From positions 124,001 to 188,000 of the forward strand of contig CAZYVI010000004.1 of the NCBI GenBank assembly GCA_964651245.1: 64,000 nucleotides of DNA. The letters run 5' to 3'. Under the pieces are notes generated by a model. The model had not been told where the DNA came from, searched no databases, and worked only from the letters and a program-made list of their open reading frames with translations. This DNA comes from Avedoeria sp964651245. GTDB lineage: Bacteria; Chloroflexota; Anaerolineae; Epilineales; Epilineaceae. The position numbers and the translations under genes were made by a program. Of this stretch, positions 41,206 to 52,300 are shown in pieces (the first letter of the stretch is position 1; each line of letters opens with the position of its first letter).

Positions 41206-42404
41206 CCGCGCCCGACTGCCCCGGACGCGGACGGCCCGGCACCGCCGCCGACGACCGCGGCGGCGAGGGACCGGTCGACGCCGCCGCCGAGCGGTTTGCC
41301 CGCGCCTGGCAAGCGGTGCAGAGCGGCGCCGCGGTGGACGATGTCGTGACCGCGTTCGCTGACGACGCCGAGCTGGCCGAGCTCCTGCGCCTGGCGGACG
41401 CGGCGGCGCGCGTGCTGCCGGCCACCGTCGACACCGCGACGCGCGATCGACAGCGGACCCTGCTGGCGGCGATGCCGACCGCGGCGGGCCGCGGCCCGCG
41501 TGGCCGCGCCGCCGCTGCGCCGCTGGCGCGCCGGCGATGGGCCTGGCCGCAGCTGGCGCTGCGCCTCGGCGCGGCCGTCGTCGCTGCCTCGCTCGGCCTC
41601 GGCTCGACGGTCGTGGTGGCGGCGGACGACCTGCCGGGCGACCCGCTGTACGGCGTCAAGCGCGCCGCCGAGTCGGCGCGCCTGGCGATCACGTTCGACC
41701 CGGCGCGCCGGGCCGCGCTGCACATCGAGCTGGCGCATCTGCGGTTGAGCGAGATCCGCGCCCTGATCGACCGCGGCGACAACCCGCCCGCAGCGGTCGT
41801 CGAGGCGCTGCTCGAGGAGTTGACGTCGGCCCAGGCCGCCGCCGGCGACGCGGCCGAGCCGTCGCTCGTCGAGGGCGCCGCGTCGGCCCGCCGCGACGCC
41901 GCCGACGGCCTGCGCGCGCTGGCCGACCGCTCGCCCGCCGCCGCGCACCTGCTCGGCGGCGCGGCCGACAGCCTCGCCCCCCGTGCCGCACCGGCGCCGT
42001 CGGTCCCCCAGCCGGGCGACGCCGGCCCGCGTTCGGCGCCGCCGCGCCCGGAAGCGCCGCCGCGGGCGGCCACACCGACCGCGGATGCGGGCGCCTCGGG
42101 TCCGCCGCGGGAGGCCGGGGCATCGCCGGCGACGGCCGCGCCCGCGCTGCCCTCGGCAACGGCGCCGGCGACGGCGGCGCCGGGCGTCCCCGCACCCGCC
42201 GACGAGCCGCCCGCTCCGGCGCCGGCCGAAGCCACGGCCGCGCCGCCCGCGGCCACCGACGCGCCCGCCGATCCGGCGCCGCCGCACGACCCCGCCCCCA
42301 CGACGGCACCCGAGAACCCCCGCGCCAACGAGCGCGCCACCGACCTCGCCGAGCGGCCGCCGCCGCCGACGCGCCAGCCACAGCGGACGCCACGGCGGCC
42401 GTGA
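41202..42404 (+). CDS. DUF5667-type membrane protein, probable anti-sigma for module 2
   Basis: A 400-residue protein coupled to the sigma gene by ATGA. Residues 20-100 are cytoplasmic and helical; one membrane helix is near 113-132 (LRLGAAVVAASLGLGSTVVV). Immediately outside is the DUF5667 pattern: ADDLPGDPLYGVKRAAES near 135, then ARRAALHIELAHLRLSEI near 160. The last 140 residues are Pro/Ala/Thr-rich. DUF5667 proteins with ECF sigma genes are known anti-sigma-like pairs in Chloroflexota and Actinobacteria. No zinc motif seen. Confidence 0.82.
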   Translation: MTAPDCPGRGRPGTAADDRGGEGPVDAAAERFARAWQAVQSGAAVDDVVTAFADDAELAELLRLADAAARVLPATVDTATRDRQRTLLAAMPTAAGRGPRGRAAAAPLARRRWAWPQLALRLGAAVVAASLGLGSTVVVAADDLPGDPLYGVKRAAESARLAITFDPARRAALHIELAHLRLSEIRALIDRGDNPPAAVVEALLEELTSAQAAAGDAAEPSLVEGAASARRDAADGLRALADRSPAAAHLLGGAADSLAPRAAPAPSVPQPGDAGPRSAPPRPEAPPRAATPTADAGASGPPREAGASPATAAPALPSATAPATAAPGVPAPADEPPAPAPAEATAAPPAATDAPADPAPPHDPAPTTAPENPRANERATDLAERPPPPTRQPQRTPRRP

Positions 42405-45127
42405 CCGGCGACCGCGGGGACGGGGGCGTGGTCCGCGGACCCGCCGCTGCCCGACGGGTGCCCGCGCCCGGCCGGCTCGTGGCGGCGATCGCCGTGGCGG
42501 CGGGCGCGGCCAGCGCCGTCCGACTGCATGCGTCGAGCCGCGCCGAGCCGGCCGCGATCGCATCGACGACGCTCAGCGCCCGGGTCTTCCTGCCGTTCGG
42601 GGTCGTGTTCGTCGACGCCCGGACGCGGGCGACGCAGCTGGCCGCCGCGTCGCGCACGCCGCGGGCATCGCGCACCCCGTCGGCCACCGCCACGCCGACA
42701 GCGTCGAGGACGGCCACCGCGTCCCCGCGGCCGTCCGGCACGACCCTGCCGGCGACGGCGACCGTCCGGCCGTCGCCGTCGCCGCCGGTGGCCACGCCCG
42801 TGCCCGGCGCCGCGACCGCCACCACCCTCGCGACCGCAGCGCCCCCGACGGCGACGCCCACGGCGGCGTTCGTCGCGGACGACCCCGGCGACGACCACCT
42901 GGCGCCGCTCGCCGCCGGGCGCAGCGGCGCCACGGCCGTGCGCTACGACGCGGCGACGCGCTCGTACCGCTTCACGCTGGCCGGCAGCGCGCAGCCGAAC
43001 TGGTCGCTGGACCTGACCCACCCCGACGTTCAGCGCGGCCGGATCAGCCTGCGCGAGCTGGCGAGCGGACGCTACCCGGTGGCGGGCGCCGGCCTCTACT
43101 ACCGGTCGCTTGAGGACGAGGTCATCGAGCCGCGGCTCTTCCAGCTGGAGTGGGCGATCGAGCGGCTCGAGCACGGCATCGTCGGCGGCTCGGTCGTGGT
43201 GACGGTCACCGAGCGGCTCGAGGAGGTGGCGCACCGCAAGCGATACACGCTGACACCGGTCGGGCGGGCGGTCCGCGTGCGCGCCCAGAGCCTGGACGGC
43301 GCCGGCGACGCCAGCGGTCGCTACGCCGGCTTCACCGCCGGCGACATCGAAGGCGGCCAGAGCGCGGTCGACGTCCGGGTGCCGTACATGGACAGCGTCC
43401 CGGTGACCTTCGTCGACGGCACCTGGTTCACCAGCGCCCTGCTCGACATCCCGCAGTCGCGCGCCAACGCCCTGGCGCCGCGGGGACCGGGCGCCAGCGG
43501 CGGCGGCTTCGCGAACGAGCTGGCCGCCTACTACGACCCCGACGCCCTCGGGCTGGTGCGCGCCGTCGACGAGACGGTCTGGCTCACCTGGAGCACCGAT
43601 GTGGCCGACGCGTTCCCGGCGCCGCCCGGCCCGGTAGCGCCGCACCGCGCGGCCCATGTCGGCCGCCTCCATGCGACGGTCGTGGACGTGCCCGGCGCGG
43701 CGCAGCGGTCGTTCGGCGACCGGGTCGCCTACGCCGCGGCGCTGCGAGCGCTCGGCGTCGACGACGTCGTCGTGCACGTGCCGCGGTGGCGCGATCCCGC
43801 GGCGCTGCCGCCGGCCGAGTGGCCGCCCGATCCGGCGCAGGGCGGCGAGGCGGCCTGGCGCGCGCTGGCGGCGTCGGTCGCGGTCGCGCCGTCGGCGGCC
43901 TACACGCTGACCGTGCCCGGCTGCCCGGATGCGCCCAACCCGTCGCATCGATCGAGCGAGCGGGTGACCGGTCGCGACGGCGTCCCAAAGGCGATGGACG
44001 CGGCGCAGCCCTGTCCCGACGGCGCCACGACACCGCGGTTCCTCCTCCCTCCGGCCGGCGCCGTCCGCCAGGCCGGCGAGGACGCGGGCCGCTGGACGGC
44101 CGCCGGCGCGCAGGGCGTGACGCTCGACGTGCTGGGCGCCTGGAATCCGGCCTTCGGCTGGCCGGGCGCGCCCGACAACAACCTCGACTTCGACGCCAAC
44201 CCGCGACACCCGGGCTCGGTCGGCGAGAGCGTCGCCGCCTACGGCCGGCTGTTCCAGCAGCTGCAGCGCCAGATCGGGCCGGTCTGGGCCGACGGCGCGC
44301 ACGGGCCGTGGCCGGCCCGCTACGACACGTTCTACCTTGGCTACGTCGACGGTGTGGCGCGGAGCCTCTCCAGCGGCGCGTTCGGCGACGCCGCCAGCGC
44401 CGGCGTCCTGGTGGTGCCCGACTTCGCGCTACGGGCGGCGCGGCCCAAGGCGATCGCGTACGGTCTGGGCGACGTCGAGCGCTTCTTCGGCGCCGACCGG
44501 CCGCGCGGTCCGCTGTCGATGGCCGAGCTCGACGCCTGGCGGGCGACCGAGCTGGCGTTCGGCCACGCGGGCGCCTGGCTGACGGCCGGCGCGGCGATCG
44601 CCGACGGCGACGGCTGGCGGGGCGACCCGACCGCACCGTGGTCGCTGGCCGAGGAGGTCAAGGACTACCACCTCTTCCTGCCGCTCCAGACGCGCACCCT
44701 CGACGCACCCGTCGACCGCGTCGACTACGTGGGGCCGGACGGCCGGGCGCGCACGCTGGCGGCGGCGCTCGTCGACGGCCTCGACCTCATCGGGCCGCGG
44801 CTGGTGCTGCGCTACGGCGGGCCGGCGCCGGTGACGGTCTGGGTCAACCTGGGCGCGACGAACTGGCCGGTCGTCCACGACGACACCGTCGTCGACCTGC
44901 CGCCCGACGGCTGGCTCGTCGACGGCGCCGACCTCGACGCCTACAGCGCCCTCGTCGACGGCCGCCGCGTCGACTTCCTCCGCGCCCCGCAATGGACGCT
45001 CTACGACGGCCGCGGCACCCCGACGACGTTCCCGGACGGCGCCACAGCGACGTGGCTGCGCGTGGTGCGGGCGGACGGGCGGGTGGTGGAGGGGCGGGGG
45101 GATGGGAGCGTGATCGCGACGCCGTGA
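42401..45127 (+). CDS. Large secreted/anchored protein, possibly TIM-barrel hydrolase-like
   Basis: A 908-residue protein coupled to the anti-sigma gene (GTGA, 42401-42404), hence part of the module 2 operon. One hydrophobic N-terminal segment (about residues 25-45) is an anchor or signal, followed by a Pro/Thr-rich linker (about 85-160). The body (about 165-900) alternates beta-rich and alpha/beta parts; GVTLDVLGAWNPAFGWPG near 570 and DTFYLGYVDGVARSL near 645 recall glycoside-hydrolase-type barrels, and the C-terminal part is beta-sandwich-like. I could not assign a family. It may be the main effector of this sigma regulon at the cell surface. Confidence 0.7.
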   Translation: MTGDRGDGGVVRGPAAARRVPAPGRLVAAIAVAAGAASAVRLHASSRAEPAAIASTTLSARVFLPFGVVFVDARTRATQLAAASRTPRASRTPSATATPTASRTATASPRPSGTTLPATATVRPSPSPPVATPVPGAATATTLATAAPPTATPTAAFVADDPGDDHLAPLAAGRSGATAVRYDAATRSYRFTLAGSAQPNWSLDLTHPDVQRGRISLRELASGRYPVAGAGLYYRSLEDEVIEPRLFQLEWAIERLEHGIVGGSVVVTVTERLEEVAHRKRYTLTPVGRAVRVRAQSLDGAGDASGRYAGFTAGDIEGGQSAVDVRVPYMDSVPVTFVDGTWFTSALLDIPQSRANALAPRGPGASGGGFANELAAYYDPDALGLVRAVDETVWLTWSTDVADAFPAPPGPVAPHRAAHVGRLHATVVDVPGAAQRSFGDRVAYAAALRALGVDDVVVHVPRWRDPAALPPAEWPPDPAQGGEAAWRALAASVAVAPSAAYTLTVPGCPDAPNPSHRSSERVTGRDGVPKAMDAAQPCPDGATTPRFLLPPAGAVRQAGEDAGRWTAAGAQGVTLDVLGAWNPAFGWPGAPDNNLDFDANPRHPGSVGESVAAYGRLFQQLQRQIGPVWADGAHGPWPARYDTFYLGYVDGVARSLSSGAFGDAASAGVLVVPDFALRAARPKAIAYGLGDVERFFGADRPRGPLSMAELDAWRATELAFGHAGAWLTAGAAIADGDGWRGDPTAPWSLAEEVKDYHLFLPLQTRTLDAPVDRVDYVGPDGRARTLAAALVDGLDLIGPRLVLRYGGPAPVTVWVNLGATNWPVVHDDTVVDLPPDGWLVDGADLDAYSALVDGRRVDFLRAPQWTLYDGRGTPTTFPDGATATWLRVVRADGRVVEGRGDGSVIATP

Positions 45128-45150
45128 GGGCGGGGCGGCCCGCCCTCACG
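45123..45150. repeat. Perfect hairpin overlapping a stop codon
   Basis: CGTGAGGGCGGG (45123-45134) and CCCGCCCTCACG (45139-45150) with a 4-base loop; TGA 45125-45127 of the 908-residue protein lies in the left arm. It also sits between two convergent genes, so a bidirectional terminator role is possible despite the missing U-tract. Confidence 0.7.
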
Positions 45151-45200
45151 GGGTGCATCGCGCCCGATGGCCGCGCCAGGCCGGCGCCCGGCGCGGCGGG

Positions 45201-46283
45201 CTAGTTCGTGCGGTCGGGTGGATTCACGGGCGACGAGCGCAGCCCGACCGGGTAGCCGTAGTACGCCACCAGGTAGGGCGGACCGTCGACGCTGCCCTCG
45301 CGCCACGTGGCGACGACGAGCGCCCACTTGTCGCCGACGGACCATGGGATTTCGGTCGCCAGGGGCTGTCCGGCCGGCATCGCGACGCCGACGTGCGCGG
45401 TGACGACTCCCGTGGCGTACAGGGGCGAGCCTTCGACAAGCTGGGCAACCTCGACGTCCTGCGACGTCGTGACGTAGCGCACGTCGACCCACGGCGCCGT
45501 GGTGCGCCGTCCGAGCTGGGCGATCGTGAACGTGCCGCGGCCGGCGGCGGGTTGGGGCTGGGCGCTGAACGACACCGGCACGTTTCCGCCACGCCCTTGG
45601 CCCAGGGTGATTCCCAAGGCCCAGTTCGTCGAGAGTTCCTCGTCGATGCAGCCTTCCACGGTTTCCAGCTCGTTGTTGCCCAGGTCGAAGAGGTACTCCA
45701 CGCGGCTCACGTGGTTCGGGTCGCCCATGAGGCGGTAGCCGACGTGCGTCATCATGCCGTACGGCACGAACTTCTCGCGCTGGAGCGCGGTGGGCCACCG
45801 GATGATCGTGTTCGGTGGAAGCGCGTTATCTTCGTACACCAAGGTGTTCGACAACGGGTTCGCGATGCCGGCCCAGAGGTCGCTCACCGACTCCGTCACC
45901 TCGCCGGGAGCGGGCGCGGCAAAGCGCGGGTCCTCCGGCAGCAAGGTGAACTGCAACCCGAGTGCACCGGGCTCGCTCTGCGGGGAGCAGTTGTTCGTCA
46001 CGTCGAGGTTCACCAACGCCGCCACGCCGAGCGGGTGGGCGTCATCCGTGGGCGCCTCGACCGTCCCGCTCACCGCGAGCGGCGCCGCATCCGTGGTCGG
46101 GGCACCCGACTCGCCCGCCCCGATGCGCGCTGTTTCGGTGATCGCCTCGCCGGTGCCCACATCGCCCAGCGGCGCGGCAGCCGTGATCGCTGACGGGAGG
46201 TCGGAGGCAGGCGGTGCTGGGTCAGGAGCGCGGCAGGCGGCGACGGCGAGGGTGGCGAGCACGACGATGCTGGATGGTCTCAT
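45201..46283 (-). CDS. Secreted lipoprotein of unknown function
   Basis: A 360-residue lipoprotein. Residues 1-17 form a signal peptide ending in a lipobox (AVAAC), followed by an Ala/Pro-rich spacer to about 85. The folded domain (about 90-355) is beta-rich and aromatic, with few Cys (NNCSPQ and EGCIDEE regions); no family recognised. ATG 46283 follows GGAGGACC. It lies 108 bases downstream of the 2470-residue surface protein on the same strand, with a large hairpin between them. Its base composition looks less GC-rich than its upstream neighbours. Confidence 0.82.
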   Translation of the reverse strand: MRPSSIVVLATLAVAACRAPDPAPPASDLPSAITAAAPLGDVGTGEAITETARIGAGESGAPTTDAAPLAVSGTVEAPTDDAHPLGVAALVNLDVTNNCSPQSEPGALGLQFTLLPEDPRFAAPAPGEVTESVSDLWAGIANPLSNTLVYEDNALPPNTIIRWPTALQREKFVPYGMMTHVGYRLMGDPNHVSRVEYLFDLGNNELETVEGCIDEELSTNWALGITLGQGRGGNVPVSFSAQPQPAAGRGTFTIAQLGRRTTAPWVDVRYVTTSQDVEVAQLVEGSPLYATGVVTAHVGVAMPAGQPLATEIPWSVGDKWALVVATWREGSVDGPPYLVAYYGYPVGLRSSPVNPPDRTN

Positions 46284-46344
46284 GGCTTGGTCCTCCGCGT
46301 GGATCGATCGATGTGCAGCGTGCGAGGGTCCGTTCGTTGCAGCG

Positions 46345-46385
46345 GCCCAGGCTGGGATCGGCGCGCGGCCGATCCCAGCCTGGGC
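46345..46385. repeat. 18-bp perfect hairpin after the giant surface protein gene
   Basis: Arms 46345-46362 (starting GCCCAGGCTGGG) and 46368-46385 are perfect complements around a 5-base loop. It begins 6 bases beyond the stop of the 2470-residue gene. No U-tract follows on the minus strand, so termination would be non-canonical; mRNA 3'-end protection is the alternative. Confidence 0.85.
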
Positions 46386-46391
46386 GGCAAG

Positions 46392-49300
46392 CTACGGGTA
46401 GGCCCGTCGATTGTGCTGGCGCGCCATGGGGTTGTACAGGGCATCGCTCGGCGATCCGGCGGCTCCCTGCCCACGCCCGCCGCCCAGCGGCGGCGAGGTC
46501 GGGGCGGGCGCCGGCACGCACTTGCCGACCGTGCCGCGCTGGTAGAGCGCCACGATCGCCTGCGCCGGCAGCGCGCTGCCGATGAACTCGACCTCGTCCA
46601 ACCAGCCGTCGAAGAAGCTGGTCGGCTGGAAGGACAGCGCGCCCAGTCGCAGCACGCTGGCGTTCTCGAGGCTCCCGGGCCGAACGCGCGGATCGAAGGG
46701 CTCGCCGATCGCCTGGCCATCCAGGAAGAACCGGCCGCCATCGGCGCGGTCGCGGTCGACGCTCACCGCCAGGAGGTGCCAGCGGTCGTCCTTCGGGATC
46801 GCGACGCCGGCGCCGAAGTTCGTGTACCCGGACGCATCGGCCAGCTGGAGCCCCGGCTGCATGTTGTTCAGGTAGAGCTGGTACCCCGGCCCACCGGCGC
46901 TGGCTTGCTTGACCATCGCCACGTGGACACCGTTCGTCGTCGCGTCCGGCGGCACCTTCACCCAGGCGTCCAGCGTGAAGTCGCCTCGAGGGCTGGCCAC
47001 GACGTCGAGCGATGCGTGGTCGGGCACGTCGACGTACGCCGTCTGCCCGTCGAAACGCAGGGCGCGGCCGACGTGGCCGGAGCCGCGTCGGGCGGCGCCG
47101 TTCAGCGTGCCGAAGTTCAGGATCGGGACCTCGACGGCGTCCAGCACGACCTCGCCGCCCGCCTCCTCGAACCGCCACCAGGCCGCCAGGCCGGGCAGCT
47201 GGCTGAGCGGCAGGCACGACGTCGACCCGGTTCGCGTGGGCGTGGCGGACGGGCGCGGCGGCGTCACCGAGGGCGGCGCGGCCGGCGTCGTGGCGGTCGG
47301 CTGGGCCGCCGCCACCACCTGGAAGCTGCAGCGGCGCAGCTCGCGGTAGCTCTGGTCCGGCTGCTGGGCCTGGAACGACAGCCGTCGCAGCCCCAGCGGC
47401 GCGTCGGCGGGCAGGACGAGCGGCGGGCTCACCGTGTAGGTCACGCCGCCGTCGATCGTCCCGCCGTCGATCTGCCGTTCCTGGCCGCCGTCCGGCCACT
47501 GGTACATCACGCGGACGGTGGCCTGCGCCGCCCCGTCGATGCGCACGGCGATCGGGACGGTCTCGCCCTGGCCGTAGAGCACGTCGGCGGTGTCCTCGGC
47601 GCAGCCGCGGTCCGTCCGGATCTGCCCGACGAGCGCCGGCGTCGGCCCGGGCCGCGTGGCGGTCGGCGTCGCGCTGGCCGTCGCCGTCGGCCGCGGCGGC
47701 GTCGCGCTCGGCGGCAGTGGCGTGGCCGTGGGCTCGACCTCGTCGGTGGGCTCCGGTCCGTCCGTCGGCGCCGCCGTCCACGTCGGGCGCGGCGTCGGGC
47801 CGGGCGTCCACGTCGGCCGCAACCTGGGCGTCGGTGTGGGCGATCCGGTCGACGTCGGGCCGCTCGGCACCGGCACGGCCGGCACGCCGCCCAGCGGGGC
47901 GTTCATGACCGTGCCCGGCAGGAAGATCTGCGACGTGACCGAGCCGCCCCACCCGAACGTCGGGCAGCGGAGCGCCGCGGCAAACGTCTGCACCTCGTGC
48001 CCGCCGGCGGCGATGGCGAAGAACTTGCCCAGGGGCGGCGTGATGGACGGGCTGAAGCCAGAGAAGTTTCCCCAAGACTCGAGCGTACCGTTCGCTCGCA
48101 TCGCAAGGCTGTGGCCGAAGCCTACGGCGATGGCGCGGTAGCCGGTGCCGAAGGATGTCCCGTGCGCACTGGGTAACGCTTCGTCGAAAACGGTGCCCCA
48201 CGACCAGATGCGTCCCTGCGTGTCCAGAGCCAGCGAGTGCGTGACGTTAATGTCGATGGCGACGAACGGATCGGGACTCTTGGGCATGACTTGCATGACG
48301 CAGCTACCCGAGGTGCAACCCGGCACCTGCCCGAGGTTGTTGAAGCCCCAGCCGTAGATGTCGCCGTCCGAGAGGGCCAGGGTGCTGCCGCCGCTGGCGG
48401 CAATCGCGTCGTACACGCGGCTGCTCTCCACGCAGTGGCCGGCGGTGGGCGCTGCACAGCCGGGCAGCTGACCATGGAAGTTGTTGGGCCCCCAGCTGTG
48501 CAGGTTGCCCTTCTCATCGATGGCCATGGCGACCTCATCCCCGGCCGATATGGCCACGTACCCCGGAATCGTAACGGTAGGCTTGGTGGAGCACTTCAGA
48601 GAATTCGGACAGCCGCTGAAGAGGGCCTCCGCGACTCCGAGACTCGCGCGCCAACTGTGCATCGCCCCCTTCGCGTCGAGCGCGACCGTGAAGCCCTGTC
48701 CAGCGGCGATGGCGATGAACGGCGTGGTCGGAGCCGGCACCTTGGCCGTGGGCGGTCCGCCCCACGCCACCAGGTCGCCGTTGTTCAGGAGCGCCACCGT
48801 GTGGTCGAACCCCTGGGCGACGGCCTTGTAGCCGGCCGACAAAGACTTCGGCGAAGCCGAGGCCGGCACACCGCCGATCTGGCCGTAGTACTGGGGGTCG
48901 TCGCCCCAGACGTAGAGGCGGCGCTGGTTCGCGAGGAACCAGGGCACCTTCGGACAGACGATCAGCGGCAGGTTGCCGAAGTCCAGCTCGTCCGGCGCGA
49001 TCGGCTTCATCGTGCCGGTCTCGTGGATCTCAAAGGGGGGCAGCGTAGCGTCGCAGTAGACGTAGACCTCGTACTTCCGCGGCAGCTTGGGCAGCGTCTG
49101 CAGGTAGCCGGCCTTGGGTACTTCTTCGATGTAGTAGATGCCCACGGGGAGCGTGAGGACGTAGGCGCCCGATGCGTTCGTCGTCGCGCTGAACGCCGGG
49201 GTGGTGGCTCCGGGCTCGGTGGCGGTGATCACCCAGCCGCCCATGCCCGGCTCGCCGCTGTCGCGCTTGCCGTTGCCGTTCGCGTCGCGGAACTTGATGC

Positions 49301-52300
49301 CGCTGAGGGTGACCTCGCACGGCGGCGTCTTGAAGTTCGCGAAGTTCACGTCCCACACCTCGGCGCCGAAGCCCAAGGCCAGCTTGTGGGTGCCAGGCGG
49401 CACCGGCTGCGGGCCGGTCTGGTGCCAGCCGTCCGCCTGCTGCTGCGGCGTCATCTGCTCGGCGATCGTGGTGTCGCCCGGCAGCGCGTCGAGGCAGTAT
49501 TCCCCCGAGCGGAGCAGGCCTGTGCCATCGGCGGTGACGGTGGTCGCGACCTGCGCGCCGTCCTGGCTGGCGACGATCGTCCATCCGGATAGGTGGTTCT
49601 CGCCTGGGTCGCAGACTCCGTCTTGGTCCGCGTCCTCGCACTTCACGCCGCACACGCGCCCGCAGATCGGCAGGTCGGCGGCGACCGCGTGGTCGTTCGG
49701 CACGCCCTGCGGGCCGCCCGAGCCGTCGCGGGCGCCGTCCAAGGCGCCGTGGGCGCCGGGCGTCTGCGAGCCGGTGACATTGAAGGTCGGCGCGCCGAAG
49801 ACGTGCTTCGGGGTGCCCGTGCCGTTCGGCAGGCTCATCCAGGTAGCCGTGGCGTGGTTCACGAGCGCGGGGCAGGCCGTGTCCGTAACCTCGGCGTCGA
49901 AGCGGAATCGCACCTCACAGCCCGGCCGCATGGCGTCGATCCCGAGCTGCAACGGTGAGGCCATCGTCATGCCAGCGGCGCAGTTCGGCGGCGTCATGCC
50001 GATGCTCGTCGTGCCCGCCAGCGAGAGCCCGGCAGGCAGGACGTCCTCCAGCGCCACCTCGAAGGCAGTGGCGGACCCGGCGTTCGTCACGACGAGCTCG
50101 TAGGGGATCATCGCGCCCAGGGTCACCTCCGCCGGCAGCTGTGCCGTCGGGAAGCGCTTGTCCAGCGTCAGGCGCGGCTCGACGATCTTCACGTAGGCAT
50201 CGGGCAGGCCCTGGCCACCCCAGTCCAGGTTGACGTCCGGGAACGTCTGCCCGGCGGCGGCGACGGCAACGTTGTTGCCCTTCACCTCGTGCGTCTCATC
50301 GTAGTCGACGTTGTTTTGCGTGTTGCACACCAGGGCGTTGAACCGGAAGCGGAACGTCCGCGGTGTATTCGTGGCGCCGTTGCCGGGCAACATCACCTTG
50401 CCGAACTCGAACGTGGGCGGCTGCGCACCGACCAGGCAGTGGAACGGACCGCCCTTCACGTCCGGTTGGTTTCCGACCGCGACTCCGGCGATGGGTGTGT
50501 CGACGAAGGTGACCTCCGCCGTCTGCGGCAGGTACACGAGGTCGGCTGGCAGGAGGTCCGTCACCTCCAGTGCGGGCGACAGCCCCTCCGGCACCGTCAC
50601 CTCGACTTCGTAGCGCACGATCTCGCCGATCGCCACCGGGCGCGGCTCGGCCAGGCTGCCGTCCTCGGCATCCGAGGTGTGCGCCTCCGACGTCTCCACC
50701 AGGCGCTTGAACGCCCGCGGCCCGACGCAGACGCTGGCCTGGGCGTGGGTGTTGACGGCCAGGCCGGCGGCCACGTGGTTGGCGCCACCCTCCCGCCCGG
50801 CGTAGCTCAGCAGCTCCGCCTCGTTCACGTAGCAGCCGGCTTCCACGTTGGGTGCGATGGTGGCGTGGACGATGATGATCGCCAGGTTGAGCCCGTCGTC
50901 GGGGTCGTAGGGATCGATGGCCCCCTTGGTCAAGGTCGTCGGTCCAGGATCGTCCAGCGTCAGGCCTGCGGAGGAAAACAGGGCGCCGGAGTGGACGATC
51001 GGCGAACCGTTTCCGTTGACGACGCACTCCACGGTCGCGTTCTGTAGCTGAGGCGGCAGCTTGTCGCTCACGCTCACATCAAACGCGCCCTCCACCGCCG
51101 CACCGAAGTTCTCGACGACGATGGCGAACCGCACCTCGTCTCCGGCGTCGAGGCCGGCCAACACGCTCGCGCCGGGCGCCCCGCCCAGGAAGTTCGGGCT
51201 CGCGTCGAGGACGGTCGAGGTCACGCCGTTCAGATTGCAGCCCGTGAACGGTCCCTTGTCGTTCAGCGGCTCGTAGTGCGGCGGCATGTCCGCCGTGTCC
51301 TTGCTCGTCCAGATGACGCCCTTGCGGATCGCCAGCCGGGGCGCGGCCACCTGGAACGCCGCGGCGTAGGCCTGGCAGTAGGCCTTGCCGAGCGTGTTCC
51401 GCTCGCACTCGCGGACGAGGTTCGTCATGTGCAGGCCGTCGGCGTAGGGGTCGGTCGTGACGGTGGCCGTCAGGCGCACGATCAGGGTGCGCTGCTGGAT
51501 GTTCTGCGCCCAGAGGTCGCCGAACTCGAAGCGCAGGCTGTTGCCGGCGCCAACCGAGGCGATGGGCGCCGACACGGTCGTCGGCGCTTGCGTCGGCGTG
51601 AGCAACCAGCACGCTTGTCCCGGCGCCGGGTTGCCCACGATCGAACCGTTCATGGCGCACTTCGGCAACGGCGTCGTCATGCCGTTGAACTCGCCGTTGC
51701 TCAGCACCGGCGCCGGCAGCCAGTCCTCGATCACGATGTCCTCGGCGTCGGCGGATGGGATCGTCTTGGCGATCTCGAACGTGATCGTGTCGCCGGGCGA
51801 GAAGGCATACAGCCCGGTGTTCGCGTCCAGCACCAGTTCATCCGCCGCATCGTTGCGGGCGACGACCCGCTTCTCGAGGTCGCCGGCCACGATCTGGAGC
51901 GCCGCGGCGCTGTCGTCGGTGGCCCAGACGTTCGTCCCCGCCCAGACGTTGATGCCCTCGACCTCGACGCGGAGCGCACGCAGCGAGGCGCGGTTGCACA
52001 GCGGGTCGTGCTTGTCGACGTGGAGGTTGCCGGTCGCGCCTGGGCCAGGCTGGGGCAGGGCGAACTGGTGGTTGATGCGGGCCCGGAAGCGGATCGTGCC
52101 CCACGCCGGCTTGCCTTGGCCCTGGGGGGTGGCGGCGCCGGAGAGGACGCCTTGCTTGATCGACGGCGAGGCGGTCGGCCACTGGGTTGCAGCCTGCGCC
52201 TCGAGCAGCGCGCTCACGTCGAAGGTCACCTTGCTGCCGCCGGTCAGGTCGAACGGCGTGCCGTCGTCGGGGTAGCTGGCGGAGCAGACCTCGCTCGGCA

